64,000 bases of DNA, taken from NCBI GenBank assembly GCA_023078555.1, contig CM041202.1, forward strand, positions 3,530,022-3,594,021, in the 5' to 3' direction. Every line of letters begins with the position of its first letter. The stretch's first letter is position 1. Under the pieces are notes generated by a model, which did not search any database, was not told the origin of the DNA, and was given only the letters and a program-made list of their open reading frames with translations. This document shows positions 22,357 to 33,802 of the stretch, piece by piece. Both the position numbers and the translations under genes were made by a program. This stretch comes from Ulva prolifera (Eukaryota > Chlorophyta > Ulvophyceae > Ulvales > Ulvaceae).

Positions 22357-24610
22357 CCCTCAGGTCACGCCACCGCCACGTGGATGGGGGTGTCACGCGC
22401 ATATGACGACCGCTGCCACTAGCAGTCACCACCAGAACGTGCCACTGCCCAGCCATGGAACGTAAAGACAAACGACCGCTGTCTGCTATTCCGCTACAAT
22501 AAGCTTGAACGGGCTTTCTTAAGAGGCAGCGCTGCGATGCGTGCATGCCTGCGATGTTGGCCAGCGCGGGCTGCAAAACAATTTGCCTTTCGCCAGAAGC
22601 TTGTCTCTGCGAGCTGCCTTGCTGGCTCACAGCTGAGCAGCAATGCAAGCTCTAATTCATTTTTCGCGTAATGTGGGTGTGCTTGCTTGCCAGCACTATA
22701 GTGTCTTTGGACTTTGGCAATACACTACTGCAGAGACCTGCTCAGCTGTTGCGTAAAAACCAGGACTATACGCAAAGCAGCCAGACAACGTTTCGAATCA
22801 TAACATCGAATGTCATATCACTGCCGCGATGTTGTAATAGAGCGGCGATCAGAATTGTCACGCGCGGCTACCTAGAGCAACTCAAGTGCCGTTGCGGTGC
22901 CATTTGCGGCGGTTCCACTACGGTACAGAGATGTGGTCAGCAGTACAACAAAGGTGAATTTGTGGTTCATTTGAGTGTGTCAAGCGCGGCTACAGAGCCA
23001 CGGGCGAGGTCAACGTCAGTGTTAGTATTTGCGGAGCTTTTGCAACGCGGACGCAGTTATTGACTGACCACCGAGACACCATCGACATACTTTCAGTACG
23101 TTTCTGATGTCTCTTCGTTGCGACGGAACTGTGTTCCAGAAAACACGCGGCCTTGCGGAGGGGCACGGGCCAATGCATCGACAAGGCAACACAGCAATTT
23201 CCCCGACACGGCAGCAACTGCACAAGCTCAAAGACAAGCATGTCAGATAGTGGAACTACTTCACTGTAGCAAGCACATTGTTCAAGAATGCAGCCAATTT
23301 GCAGGCCCCGCTGCCGGCTCGTGGTCACGTTGCCTTGACCAACCAGGTCGCACAGCGCCTATCACTGTCCGGACAGCACAGTCAGAATCATATGCAATGT
23401 GTACACGCACAATGCGTTGATTACTGTACCGCCGCGAGCGCCAGCGCAGCTGCAGCGCCACCGCAGTGCAACTGCATGTGTGACCCAAGTGGACATGCTG
23501 GCTTCGTAAAGTACGAGGGGCGACGGACACCGCCCTTTTACGAGCTCTAGGGAGGAGGCTTCGGCTGACGTTGAGCTCGTCGTACGTTATCCTTGTCCTT
23601 TGTGAACTAGGCTGGCATCATGGCGGAGCTCCGCGGCCGCGCGGAGGGCGGGCGGAAACTTCGAGAGTGCAGCTGCTGCGCGCGGCTGCACGCGGTCATT
23701 GTCCCACACATTTGACATAACCGCATAGACCTCCATGCCGCTGTTTAATGCAAGCGGCAAAGATGCGGTTACCAAAAACTTCACATGGTATGCTGCACAC
23801 TACAGCTTGCATTCACCGTCGGCCCCACAAACACCACGGTACTAGATTTGGAGAGGGTGCGCAGAGCCGTGATGCACAAGTATGTGCACGTCGCCCATCC
23901 ATGCACGCAAGACGTGATCGGTTAATATCCTGCATCATGCTGAATTTCTGGAATACATTTTGTAGTCTCTATAGTCGATGCGCTCGTTTGGCCACGCAGG
24001 TGCAGAGCTGGCAGGGCCAGGAACACAGCGCGCTCTCCGCTGGGCCGGTCGCAGCCCATGAAGAGTAAAATTGGCATCGCTCTGCGTCGCTTGGCTGGCT
24101 GTGCTTTGTTTTAGCCCACAGCCAGCGCAACATCTTGACGGCCCAGCGGAGAGTTTGGAAGCCTGAGTATCGGCCAGCGAAATGCCACGTAGCTACTATT
24201 CTTTGAGGCGCAAGGCTGACTGGTTGCTGTTGTGAGCGACCTCTTGAGTGGCCAAGAGATCTTACTGGCTGGCTTTCCTATCAGACTATGTATTACACTT
24301 CTGAAATCGAAGTACGAGTTGTTTTGTTGCAATCCATGCATTCACCTTTGCGACCTGGTACAGCAGTGGTCACCCGGGTCAGCGGTGTATGTATCTCCAG
24401 CTTACGTGGATAAAAAGACCCCTTGGCCTTGCGACCAGGTCAAGGTAGAAGCCTGGCATCATCCTCGGTGAAGTCTCATCATCATCATCCTCGGTGAAGA
24501 TTTCGCCGATTTCCTCTGCTGCAAGTGGCACTGTCTATCATCAGTGCGAAGTGCTGTGCATAGGTTACTGTGGGATTAAATCGCCTGCACGCTTGCCCCT
24601 GTACATATGA
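22357..24610. other. No gene recognised
   Basis: No domain or motif is recognisable. A 14-bp inverted pair, CTCTCCGCTGGGCC (24033-24046) and its complement (24140-24153), is noted. Frames here are under 130 codons and overlap on both strands. Confidence 0.5.
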
Positions 24611-24652
24611 TTGCGCATCACAACACCGGATTTCGGAGTTGTCAATGTCCAA

Positions 24653-25555
24653 ATGGATACGGCTATGTCTAATCATGCATACATACACCGTGTGGCATCC
24701 ACGCGCATCCCGCGCACAGCGCCGTTCGTCCGCGCGCGGCTCGCGGCCGCTCCGAGGCAGATCCATGCTGGCCCATTGGGCCCGACCCCCCCTGCTCCGC
24801 CCCAGCCCGCCTCCCAGGTCGCGGGCCCTTCGCGTGGGGCGACCTTGCCCGCGGCGCCGATGCCTGCAACCCCGCTGCCGCCGCCAACCGCGCGCGCGGA
24901 CGAGGCGCCGGCACCTACGCCTGCTCCGGCCGCCGACGCCGATGCTGGACACAGCGCCCAGATGGGGTGCCACGCGCCAGACGCAGCGCGGGCTGCGGCC
25001 CTGGCGGCGGCGGCGGCGGCGCCGGGTGGTCAGGATCCGGCGGGGCCTGGGGAGCAGGCCGCTGCCGCGCAGGCGACGGCGCTGGATCAGGTGTTCAGGG
25101 CAGTGGCCCAGGAGAAACTGGGGGACATCATGTTTATGCCGCCGGGTGACCCTTTGTGCATAGGAGATGTGTCGGTTGTGAACCCCTGTGCTGGTTCCTA
25201 TTGCGGCCGTGCGGCCCGCGAGGACGGGGGTGCTGCGGAGACGCGGGACGTGCAGAAACGCACTGCTTATCGTTTGTACGACCCTGATGCGTATAGTTTT
25301 GTGCCGTTGTCGCATGAGACGCATGGTCGATTGGGACGGCCTGCCATGAATCACTTGAATCGGCTGGCGGAGGTTGCGTCTCGGTGTGGCAAGGTGAACC
25401 GTGCTTTGTTTGTGACGAATGCTCTGCGCCGGTTGAGTGTGGCGTTGTGCAAGGGGAATGCTCTTGTGCTCCGTGCGGGGCTTCAATCTTTGGCTGGCAT
25501 CACTGGCCGAGCTGTGGTACGTGTTCGTGCCCGGCCTAGTGCCATGACTGCGTGA
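24653..25555 (+). CDS. LINE-derived protein: Pro/Ala-rich linker plus ORF2 C-terminal domain, copy C (open)
   Basis: Three hundred codons are open from the first ATG (24653), which lies inside the shared motif AATGTCCAAATGGATAC. Residues about 30-150 are a low-complexity Pro/Ala/Arg linker. From about residue 160 (ALDQVFRAVAQEKLGDIMFM) it matches the end of LINE ORF2 proteins: CIGDVSVVNPCAGSYCGRAA, then YSFVPLSHETHGRLGRPAM, LNRLAEVASRCGKVN and LFVTNALRRLSVALCKGNA. In full-length LINEs this part follows the reverse transcriptase; none is present here. Copies at 6.9 kb and 12.1-12.7 kb share the linker, the domain and the 3' tail, so this short form has multiplied or is the usual truncation. 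The open frame suggests a younger copy. The family is assigned from remembered patterns. Confidence 0.6.
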   Translation: MDTAMSNHAYIHRVASTRIPRTAPFVRARLAAAPRQIHAGPLGPTPPAPPQPASQVAGPSRGATLPAAPMPATPLPPPTARADEAPAPTPAPAADADAGHSAQMGCHAPDAARAAALAAAAAAPGGQDPAGPGEQAAAAQATALDQVFRAVAQEKLGDIMFMPPGDPLCIGDVSVVNPCAGSYCGRAAREDGGAAETRDVQKRTAYRLYDPDAYSFVPLSHETHGRLGRPAMNHLNRLAEVASRCGKVNRALFVTNALRRLSVALCKGNALVLRAGLQSLAGITGRAVVRVRARPSAMTA

Positions 25556-25675
25556 GTGGATTTGCGTGTGTATTCCTGGCAACGGCTCGCTTCCCGGCCT
25601 CTGTCCTTTGTAACTACATACACCGTGCTGTCTACATCTTTCATGCTGCAACAATAAGTAAAGTTTGAGCCTGGG
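25556..25675 (+). repeat. Shared 3' end of LINE-derived copies
   Basis: After the stop, GTGGATTTGCG ... CCCGGCCTCTGTCCTTTGTAACTACATACACCG is found, diverged, after copies A and B (copy B about 12140-12070 on minus). It marks the common 3' untranslated tail. No clear poly-A follows. Confidence 0.6.
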
Positions 25676-26826
25676 TGTCCGCGAAAGGGCGCCCACCCTG
25701 TGCCAAACCTGAAATGCGAAGCTGGTTGAATGGCACACAACGGTCACAGAACCCTTTTGTGCTGCATAGGTGGGTCAATGTGTGCCACTTGTACCAGCAG
25801 CAGCCATCCCATCAGTTTTGCTACCACTGGTGCATGTTGCATAGGTGACATGATTTGTGCTCATGCAGCTTGCAATTGGATGGTCAATCACACACTGTAT
25901 GTGCGTGGCAAGGCGGAATTGCTGGTAGCTCGACAGGCATTGGACAGTACATATGATACCTTTACCAGCATCGAATTTTCACCACCACAATTTGTAACAA
26001 ACCCATCCATCCACCTTCGCACAGCCTATCATCACACGAAGCGCAGAGACCCAAAACAAGCACCCAAACGCACACACTCCATGCCAACAGAACCCAGCCA
26101 ACCCTAGCAGATCCACACGGCAAGTTTCGAATAACCGCCCACAACCAAGATGGCAGTACACAGTACCCCCTGGTCCTTGCTGGATGCTCAGTCTCTGCAC
26201 AAAGCCACGGACTACATTTCCACCTGAACCAAATTCGTCAAGACCCAGCCCTACTCTCAAACTTCCCACAACCCGCCCCATTGTGTGCCAAGGCTGTCCA
26301 AAGTTCGCCACACCAAATCCAGGCATTGCAATTGCACCGCAGTATGCAGAACTCTCGTGTCGGGTGGAGACTGAGGGCAAAGTGGCGGCTTCCAACAAAC
26401 GATGGCACCATGATGCGATTTGGAACAAAAGGTCAAGCTTGCACAAGATAACGAATGGAGCTACTGAGCCGAAATCCGACGTTAACCTGTGGCGTTCGCC
26501 TTATTAACTAACGTGCTCAGGTAACAGTACCAGGCAGTGCTAGGCTGGTTGGCACAGCAGACACACAGCAGCGCAGAGCTCCAGGACTCGAGATAACGAG
26601 GTAGTCTGGCGAATGGCATCAGTCCTCGCCCCTAGCTGCAAGCTGCACAGGAGAAGACAGCACTCAAAGTAAGAATAATAAATTAGCAAAGCAGACATGG
26701 CTCAACTCAGGCCTCTCGGTCAGGGCCGAAATAATCATGGAGAGTATTCTCCCACACTACATCCACCCCATCATCACTCCCGTAGTCTTCATCGAATTCA
26801 TTTATTAACGAACCGTAGCTCTTCAC
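25676..26826. other. No gene recognised
   Basis: Unrecognised sequence. At 26571-26615 a block containing CTCCAGGACTCGAGATAAC and AATGGCATCA recurs at 43545-43595. The latter begins next to the LTR of copia element 2, so both probably derive from an older dispersed repeat. A frame on the minus strand (26446-25979) has no recognisable product. Confidence 0.5.
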
Positions 26827-27417
26827 TTACGCACACTTCAGCTTCTCTGTGGGCTTAAACTTCTTCTCAAACATCTTCACCAACTTCCTTTCTTCTGGCT
26901 CCTGTAGCTTGCTCTGATGAAGCCACTCAACACCGCCATCATGCCTCACCATGAAATACTCCGCAGGAATGTCCAGCAAGGATGATAAACCAGTAGGAGC
27001 TCTGCCAGCAGCCCGCTTGCGGTCTAAGATCTGCACACTCGGATTGTATGAGGGCTGAGGATGCAAAGCCGGGTAGGAAACATCTATTTCGCTCGTCCCA
27101 TCATGTAGCCATGGGCGCACATCACAAACATTGAAGACGTTATGTATGCGAGAATAAGCAAAGCGTCAGGCAAATTCAATGTGCCTGTACCGTGTCCGGA
27201 TGCAGAGACAACCTGAAACGGACCAACGTATTTGGGCAGCAACTTGGGCACTTGCGTAGACGTGCGAACAACATCCAGTACCTTTGTAGATATCTTGATC
27301 ACATCACCTGCCTGATAGACATGTGCTCGATCTGATGCTTTGTGAGTGCGGATCATTGCCTGTCGTGTTTCTTCGCGAGTGAGATGAACTCCTTTGAACT
27401 CGGAAAAGCGCTCGCGT

Positions 27418-27694
27418 TAGACTGTGGGATACGATGTTGCTAGACAGAGACACAGAGACAGAGTGACAGGCAGAAACTCGGGGGAACTAAGCTTCATTCG
27501 AGTTACACACGTTGGCTTGGAAATCACACACAGACAGACGTCTCACGAGGAATAACTATAGCTCTAGTACTGGGGCGGCTCCTTGGGCAGGACAGGGCAG
27601 TACACGGCACAAAGCATAGATCTCCGGTGCAGGCTGCACCCTGGTAGACACAAACATAGTGGCTACGGGAGACCTCCTGATGGCTGACAGTTCA
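27418..27694 (-). mobile_element. 277-bp LTR-like insertion in the gypsy remnant
   Basis: The segment is flanked by a perfect 5-bp duplication CGCGT (27413-27417 and 27695-27699), and its ends TAGACTGT ... (T)GACAGTTCA are near-inverted (read on minus: TGAACTGT ... ACAGTCTA). A 5-bp duplication and this size fit a solo LTR; the non-canonical TA end argues for caution. It interrupts the link between the gypsy integrase core and C-terminal domains. No second copy was noticed. Confidence 0.55.
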
Positions 27695-28044
27695 CGCGTA
27701 GCCATATAGCCACAGCTCAACATCGACATGAGGCGACTTCGGCAACACAGCCAGAGGCGCACGCAAGTCGCGAGGACACCAGCCAAACAGTAACCTGTGA
27801 GGCGTATATCTTGTAGAAGAGTGCACAGTGTTGGGGTACGCGAATAGGAACGCCGGAACACGACGTACCCAGTCAGTGTGGTACTGATCTACGTATGAAC
27901 GCATAGACGAGAGAAAAACACGATGGAACTGTTCATTCTGTCCATCTGTGGGTGATACCCGGAGGAGAGCCGTAGCTCAACCTGGAGGAAACTCTTAAGA
28001 GCCTGCATCATAGACGCAGTAAGCGTAGAGTCTCGGACAGCGGA

Positions 28045-28769
28045 CAGGGCTCTATATCCCGATCGGTTTCCCGAAAAAAAATGGAAAAGCGCAAAAAAAA
28101 CGACGGTGAGCGAAGCGAGCCGTCGGTTTTCCCGACAAGCCAGGGGGGTGCAGGTGGGCGTGCCCGCAGGCCGCCGATGGTGCTTTTCGGGACCGCCGAC
28201 AAACGCCGACAGCTTGTCGGGATCCCGAAATTCTGTCGGCCCTGGTCCCGACAGCTTAGCGGGCCTGAAGGCACCAGATACATATTGCAATGAAAGATTA
28301 TTCACCCGTTGAGTCACAACAGTGCTGCTTGCTGCTTGCGCATTGCGAGAATGACCTTGCATTCGAATTCGTTCGGGTTCACTGGTCAAGGGCATGCGAA
28401 CGGCCGAAACTTCTGCATCAGCCAACCTAGGCAGCAACAAAGCCAGTTTTTCGAAGAAAATGACAGCAGAACGCTCAGGCGATATGCCACGATTGTCTGA
28501 AAAGAAAGTTCGCGATCGCCAGCTTCAGTATCCATGGCATGTATATCAAGGCCCGGTCAACAAGGCTCACTGTTGGGCCTGTTCTGTTTGTGACTCTTAC
28601 AATGGTAATACAAATCACCCGAGATTTATTTGTGACACCCCCGACGGAACCTGATGGGGTCGTCGGGAAACCCCGACATCCAGCAGGCTGCATATCGGGG
28701 CCAACCCGACCAAAAAAGGGGCACGGCTTCGGTTTTCCCGACAGGGAAATACCGGCCGGTAGAGCCCTG
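28045..28769 (+). mobile_element. Short DNA element (TIR CAGGGCTCTA) in the gypsy integrase
   Basis: The two ends are inverted copies: CAGGGCTCTA is exact on both sides and similarity continues inward through CCG..GG..TTCCC...GGGAAAA for about 40 bp. Subterminal DNA is rich in CGGG/CCCG words able to fold (for example CGACGG ... CCGTCG at 28101-28127). Between them about 350 bp on the plus strand encodes a stretch with paired cysteines (HCWACSVCDSYN ... RFICDTP) that faintly resembles the Cys-rich end of piggyBac-type transposases. No exact target duplication is left (flanks share only GCGG). The piece separates two halves of the gypsy integrase core, so it inserted after that element. Confidence 0.55.
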
Positions 28770-29790
28770 GTCGCGGTCACCAATGATCACTTCAGGTAAA
28801 CCAACCCAGCTAAATACTCGTTCTCAAAGATTGCGAACTGTGTCCTTAGTGGTCGACTGCGTTGCGATCGGGACGACAATGGCCCATTTGTTGAACTTGT
28901 CAACGATGTTCAGAATTGAATCGTAAACTTCAGCGGTAGTTGGGAGTCACTTCAACCAATCAAGAATGATAGTGTGAAAGGTCCCTTTGGAACCTCCAGC
29001 GGATGCAGCGGAAGCTTTGGCTGAACGGTTGGCTTGTTCAACTGGCATTTCGAGAATCGTAGGACGTAATCTGTCATGTCCTGGCGCATGGTACGCCAAC
29101 AATAATGCTGTGAGATCGCGTGGAACCTCTTTTCCCAGCCGAAGTGGCCAGCTAAAGGCGAGTCGTGATCTCAGTCAGCAACGTGCGACGCAGCAGGCCT
29201 TGGTCAGGCATGCGTAAACATCATGCACTATGTCGCGGACATAATACAGAACGCCATTGTGGACCGCTTTAATGCGATGTCTTAGACACATGCACTGGGG
29301 CTTGCAGCGCTCGCTTGTAGAGCCTGTTGGTGTTGTGAAAGTGCCTCGTAGCGCACAAGGCAAGGTGCACATGCGAATGCACGCACGGGGTGACACGTGG
29401 CAGTCACCAACCCGCGAATGAGAAGACACATTCCAGCTCTCGGTATAGGTCGAATAAGGTCATGGTTCAAGTATCTGACTCAGATACTGACCATGTAGGT
29501 GTGATCCCAGATCTCAGGCGTCATGTGCTAAGTACTCCGCACACATACTTAACATTTCGCCCAACTAAACTTACGGTATGACGCTTCCACTCGCGCTTGC
29601 ATTCGAACAACTGGATAGTTACGTTCAGCCGGATTTAGGCTGTGAGAAAAGAACGTCACTGGACGTCGCTGCTCTGAAACAGATTCTTGCTCGAGGGATG
29701 CACCAACCGCATAGTTTGATGCGTCTGTGACAACAAAGAATGGTTTCGACGTGTCCGGGTGGATGATGCTCGACAGGAGAGTCCTTTAGC

Positions 29791-30028
29791 ACTTTTCGCG
29801 GCCGCCACGCGGCGGTGGGCGTCGAATGCGCGGCGTTTTGGGCGGGGCCGGGCCCGGCGGGGCGCGGGGAGCGGTCGAAACGCGGGCCGCCGGACCCGGT
29901 GGTGGAGCTGTCGATGACGTGGTGTGGGCGGAAACCGATGTCTCGCGTGAACATGCACCGATGCTGAAGTCTCCAGGTCTGTCGACGGTGGTCTTGGGAA
30001 GCGACAGCGGCGATGTCAGCGGTGTTGG
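29791..30028. other. G+C-rich segment without recognised gene
   Basis: Sequence composition jumps to very high G+C exactly where similarity to gypsy RNase H ends (GCGGCCGCCACGCGGCGG...). Frames on both strands give Pro/Arg-rich or Gly/Ala-rich peptides only. It lies between the gypsy remnant and the copia 5' LTR and may be the original flank of either. Confidence 0.4.
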
Positions 30029-30096
30029 TGTCATAAATCAGTGTCTAGGTACACCTGCAATGCATGACGCGCAAGTCTGCGCATGGCTATGGTGGC

Positions 30097-30442
30097 TGTC
30101 ACAATGCATGCGCCTGCGGGCAGCAGTGTGGTGACCGGTGCACGCATGCACGATCGATCAGCGAATCCAGTGTAGGGGTAAGCCGACAGCGGGATTGTCC
30201 CGGTGTAGCGAGGGAGATCCTGCGAGGGTTTCCCGCCGTAACCTTGAGTGTTCAGTGTGCATACAAGGATGTGCACACTAAGATCTGTAACCTTTTCTTC
30301 TTACTGTTTCACGGTATGAGCATCTTCCCATCAGTGTTCCTCGGTTCTACCTCTTTGCGCAGAAGGTATGGAACACTGGCCTCCTGACCTGACCTGACGT
30401 AAGACTACGCGTCTGACTTGCGCGAATGAAACATTTCTGACA
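30097..30442 (+). mobile_element. Solo LTR (gypsy-type size and 5-bp TSD) in the copia 5' LTR
   Basis: A 346-bp unit begins TGTCACAATGCATGCG and ends TTTCTGACA (terminal TGTCA/TGACA), flanked by a perfect 5-bp duplication GTGGC (30092-30096 and 30443-30447). The uninterrupted copia 3' LTR has a single GTGGC at this point. A second copy in the other orientation lies at 61713-62056. No internal region is attached, so this is a solo LTR left by recombination between two LTRs. Confidence 0.85.
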
Positions 30443-32922
30443 GTGGCCAAGGGCCCAACCTGTGTTACGTTAGGATAGTATGCATGAGCATACTTGGGGC
30501 GCTCCGTGAGCGGCTCGCCCCGGGCCATTGTCATTTGGGCCACGGTAGACATGCACGAATGGTCGCATATAGTCGTATGCGTCCAAGTCTGAGGTAAACT
30601 TTCTCATACATCTTCCATAGGTTCCTATATTGTCTTGCATCCACTGCAGTATACTCCCTGATCTGTGTAGTGTCCTTTTCGTACGACCTGGCGGCTCTCC
30701 ATGTATAGGCACTGCTAACCTCCTAATATACACATAATAGGTTCTCGTTTATAACATGGTATCGGTGATGTGTTGTGTCGCTGCATTAGTTGCGCGATGT
30801 GGTGGTTGTCATATGATTGCGCGCGGCTAGGCAACCGCAATGTCATCAGTGCGTAATCAATGACCAGATCACCCGTCATTATGTCACAGGTTGTCACATG
30901 TTTGATTGTGAACTGAATGACGACGGCTTAGGATTGTGCGTCGTCAAAGCCTACGGGTTTGATCGACTTGACCCTTAGCGAAAACGGATTTGTTTCGCTG
31001 TAGGTAGATGTCTAATCCTGAATCATACGAGAACTTTGATGCTGAAGCTATGGCTGATGCACAAAGTCTCGAGGCTGAGCGCTCAGCCATGGCTGCAGCT
31101 GCTCAAGCCACAGGTAGGGCTGCAAGAGCTGGTGCTAGCTCACAAGGCCCTGCAGCCGGCACCCAAGCGCATGATGCTGCTGCCCGAGCTGCCTCTCAGC
31201 TTGAGGCTGACAATGCTATGGCAATGCGCGCCCAGGTTGAACTCTCTCCGTGATGCTTTACAGCGAGCGGAACAGGCGCGATCGGATGCTGAGGCTCAGG
31301 CTGCTGCGCTGCGAGCTATGGCTCAGGCTGCTGCGCTGCGAGCTATGGCTCAAGGCAATGCTGACCCCGTCGCTGATCTCCATCCGCCTAGTACTGTAGT
31401 CGATGCTAATGCTATTGTAGATGCAATGAGAGTTTGTCTGTGCGTGAACCCGCAAAAGACAAAGGCAAGACCCCGTCTTGGGATTTTGCAAGGGGCGAGA
31501 GGTTCTCAACCTTTGAGTTCCGTGTCGAGCTATGGTTGAAAGGCCATGGCCTGTACCATTTGCTCACTGTTTTCCCCACTGGACCTGAGACAAGTCTCCA
31601 TAATAAGGTGTTGGCCGTAGTATGTTTTCAGCTGCCTGCACAGGACTTAGAGTATGTCCGGGTTCATACTACGCTGTGTGATATTTAGGCTGCCTTGAGA
31701 GCCAAGTATATGCCCAGCAAAGAGGCTGAGGTTAGGAGTCTCTGGGATAGGTTCTCTCGTACCACGCTCAGAGGTGCCAGGGCAAAACAAGTTGAGGATT
31801 ATTGTACCCTCATCATGTCGCTGGTGAACCAGCTTACTGCTCTCGGTGCTGCTCCTGCTCCATATCAGGTCAGCAACAAGTTGTTCGAGCCTCTCGGCTG
31901 AGAGTATGTATCATTGCGTAGTGAGCAGGGCGGAAAAGATTTCCTGACTCAGATAGCTGCCATTACCAACCATGCCCAGGCTTTAGAAGCATGTGGGCCC
32001 GCACATGGTGGTGGCATAGCAGGCCGAGGCCACGGCCAAGGCCATGGCTAAAGAGGGGGCAATGGGAATCGGGGACAACCGGCAGCTGTCGCCGCGATCG
32101 CCAATGGCGAGACGCGCACCTGTCACATGTGCAAGAAGACAGGTCACCTCCAGAAGGACTGCCCGGATCTGCATCCGGAAGTCTGAAAGGATCTTCAGAA
32201 CCAGGCTGCCAACAACGCCAGCCGCCAGGGACGAGGCGCCGGCAGAGGACGCGGACGAGGACGGGGCAGTGGCAACTCTGTTGCTGTCGTGCGATTTCCT
32301 AGCGACGACTTCTCTATGACAGATGTTGCGCACCTGGGCGAAAGCCTGAACTTCATGGTGGACAGCGGATGTGATGTCCATGTCATTAGGAACCCCGAGG
32401 TGTTCTTGTCAATGCATTCTGTATCTGTAGAGTGCATTCACCCAATAGGGGATGAGGATATTCCAGTTCTAGGGGAGGGAACTATATGTTTCCGTCGGGG
32501 GTCCTATGTCACAATGGATGGGGAGATCAAAGATCTGACCATTGAGATCCCGAATTGCTTGTATGTGCCGCACTGCCCTTTCAACATTTTGTCTACACAT
32601 TTGTTGAAGAATGTCGGCATCACCTTGCAAACTCGTGTGGCGACAGAAGGAGGTGATCTTGTTTTCGTACCTGGGTTTTCTGACCAGGCCATGGGCCACA
32701 CGGAGGGTAGGATTACTAAGTCGCATGACCACCAGAATCAGCCAGTGTTTGTTGTGACTACGAATGTGGGCAAGCCAGTCCTATGGGGCTCGCGAGTCAG
32801 TAATCCCGTTGTTTGGTCTGCTGCCAATTCGGTTGCAAAGCTAGAGGATGACGAGGTCTCGTACAGTCGTGTAGCAGCTTTAGTTGGGTCTCCTAATGTG
32901 CCTGGACAAGCAAAAAAGAATA

Positions 32923-33802
32923 CCGTACTAAATTAAACCCATCGACATTGAGGCCAGCGTTATTGTGTACAAAATATATCTAGGGCACGACAATTTGGCC
33001 ACCGTTATGCGTTATTGCTGTTTTAATTCTTTTGGAGACTCGGAGTACAGCTGAGCGTTACACATGACGAAGGCGCGTGCGCAGAGCGCGCGACCTGCTG
33101 CAGCAGCGGTGCATCGCTGTAGCGCGGTGACACACGGCACGTGTTTGAAAATTAGCACCGAAGTACATGTAAGGGACATGCAACAGCTAGGGCACATCAG
33201 CTGATGAGTCTCTATGCCAACAATTAGCACAGTGAAACTGCTTTGTCGCCAAGCGTGAAGTTGTGTGTCTAGCAAACATGTCGCCCAGTGACAGCATCGA
33301 AGATGATGCCGACGTAGACCAACAACAGTGCGGTGATGATCACTACGATTACGATGAGTACGTCAACCATGATCTAGATGTTTATGCTTGAGCTCATGCG
33401 AGATTATGAGGTTGGCGAGGACGTTTAGCAAGACTCAAAATAAGAGCCATATGGCATATTGGCCCAAGACGCAAGAGCCACATGGGGTGCAAGAGCCATA
33501 TGGCTGCATTGGGGTACCTAGACCAGGGGATGGCCGAGGATGACACATTACAGACGAAATTTTATGAGGAGGATGATTGAATGAGCAAAATGCGCGTTGT
33601 TATTTGGAGTTGTTGCAAACGTGCTAGATGGTGAGCTGCGACATGCAGTACGTGACGTGAGGAGCCCCAAGCGTTACAGGTGTACAAAATATTCCTGGAG
33701 ATACGGCCCATATGGCCACCGTTATGCGTCACAGCGAGGTGTTTCAATGCCACTGCAGGCCTGCGTTATGCGTTACGTATCGATGGGTTTAATTTTGTAC
33801 GG
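32923..33802 (+). mobile_element. TIR DNA element with TA duplication, copy 1
   Basis: An 880-bp unit inserted in copia element 1 between protease and integrase parts. The inverted ends CCGTACTAAATTAAACCCAT and CCGTACAAAATTAAACCCAT (right end reversed) match over about 22 bp with one difference; TA flanks both ends. Just inside each end a direct repeat occurs (GTGTACAAAATAT ... GGCCACCGTTATGCGT). A start codon at 33278 opens a short acidic frame MSPSDSIEDDADVD that corresponds to the ORF of copy 2. No transposase is visible. TA duplications point to the Tc1/mariner-like group, but no catalytic domain confirms it. Confidence 0.8.

Larger units (their letters stand above)
26827..29790 (-). mobile_element. 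Ty3/gypsy retrotransposon remnant (RNase H, integrase, chromodomain-like end)
   Basis: A minus-strand pol fossil. In order it shows: RNase H (about 29790-29577; TDASNYAVGASLEQE, FFSHSLNPAERNYP), the integrase zinc-binding region (about 29170-28990; DHDSPLAGHFGWEKR), the integrase core split by an insertion (28960-28770 with DKFNKWAIVVPIA, and 28044-27700 with ELRLSSGYHPQMDRMN), the integrase C-terminal part (27417-27120; PKLLPKYVGPFQVVS) and a chromodomain-like tail (27120-26827; LDIPAEYFMVRHDGGVEWL). Reverse transcriptase, protease, gag and LTRs are not attached. It is broken, with several frame interruptions besides the two nested insertions. Integrase with a C-terminal chromodomain suggests the chromovirus branch. 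Likely old. Confidence 0.8.

Noticed and set aside
21791-22648. 285-codon minus ORF as a transposase
   Set aside because: It crosses one arm of the inverted repeat and shows no catalytic motif or recognised domain.
28037-28777. 8-bp target duplication around the CAGGGCTCTA element
   Set aside because: Flanks ACAGCGGA and GTCGCGGT agree only in GCGG; not enough to call a duplication.
29791-30028. G+C-rich segment as a CpG island with a host promoter
   Set aside because: It is bounded on both sides by retroelement remnants and leads into no recognisable gene.
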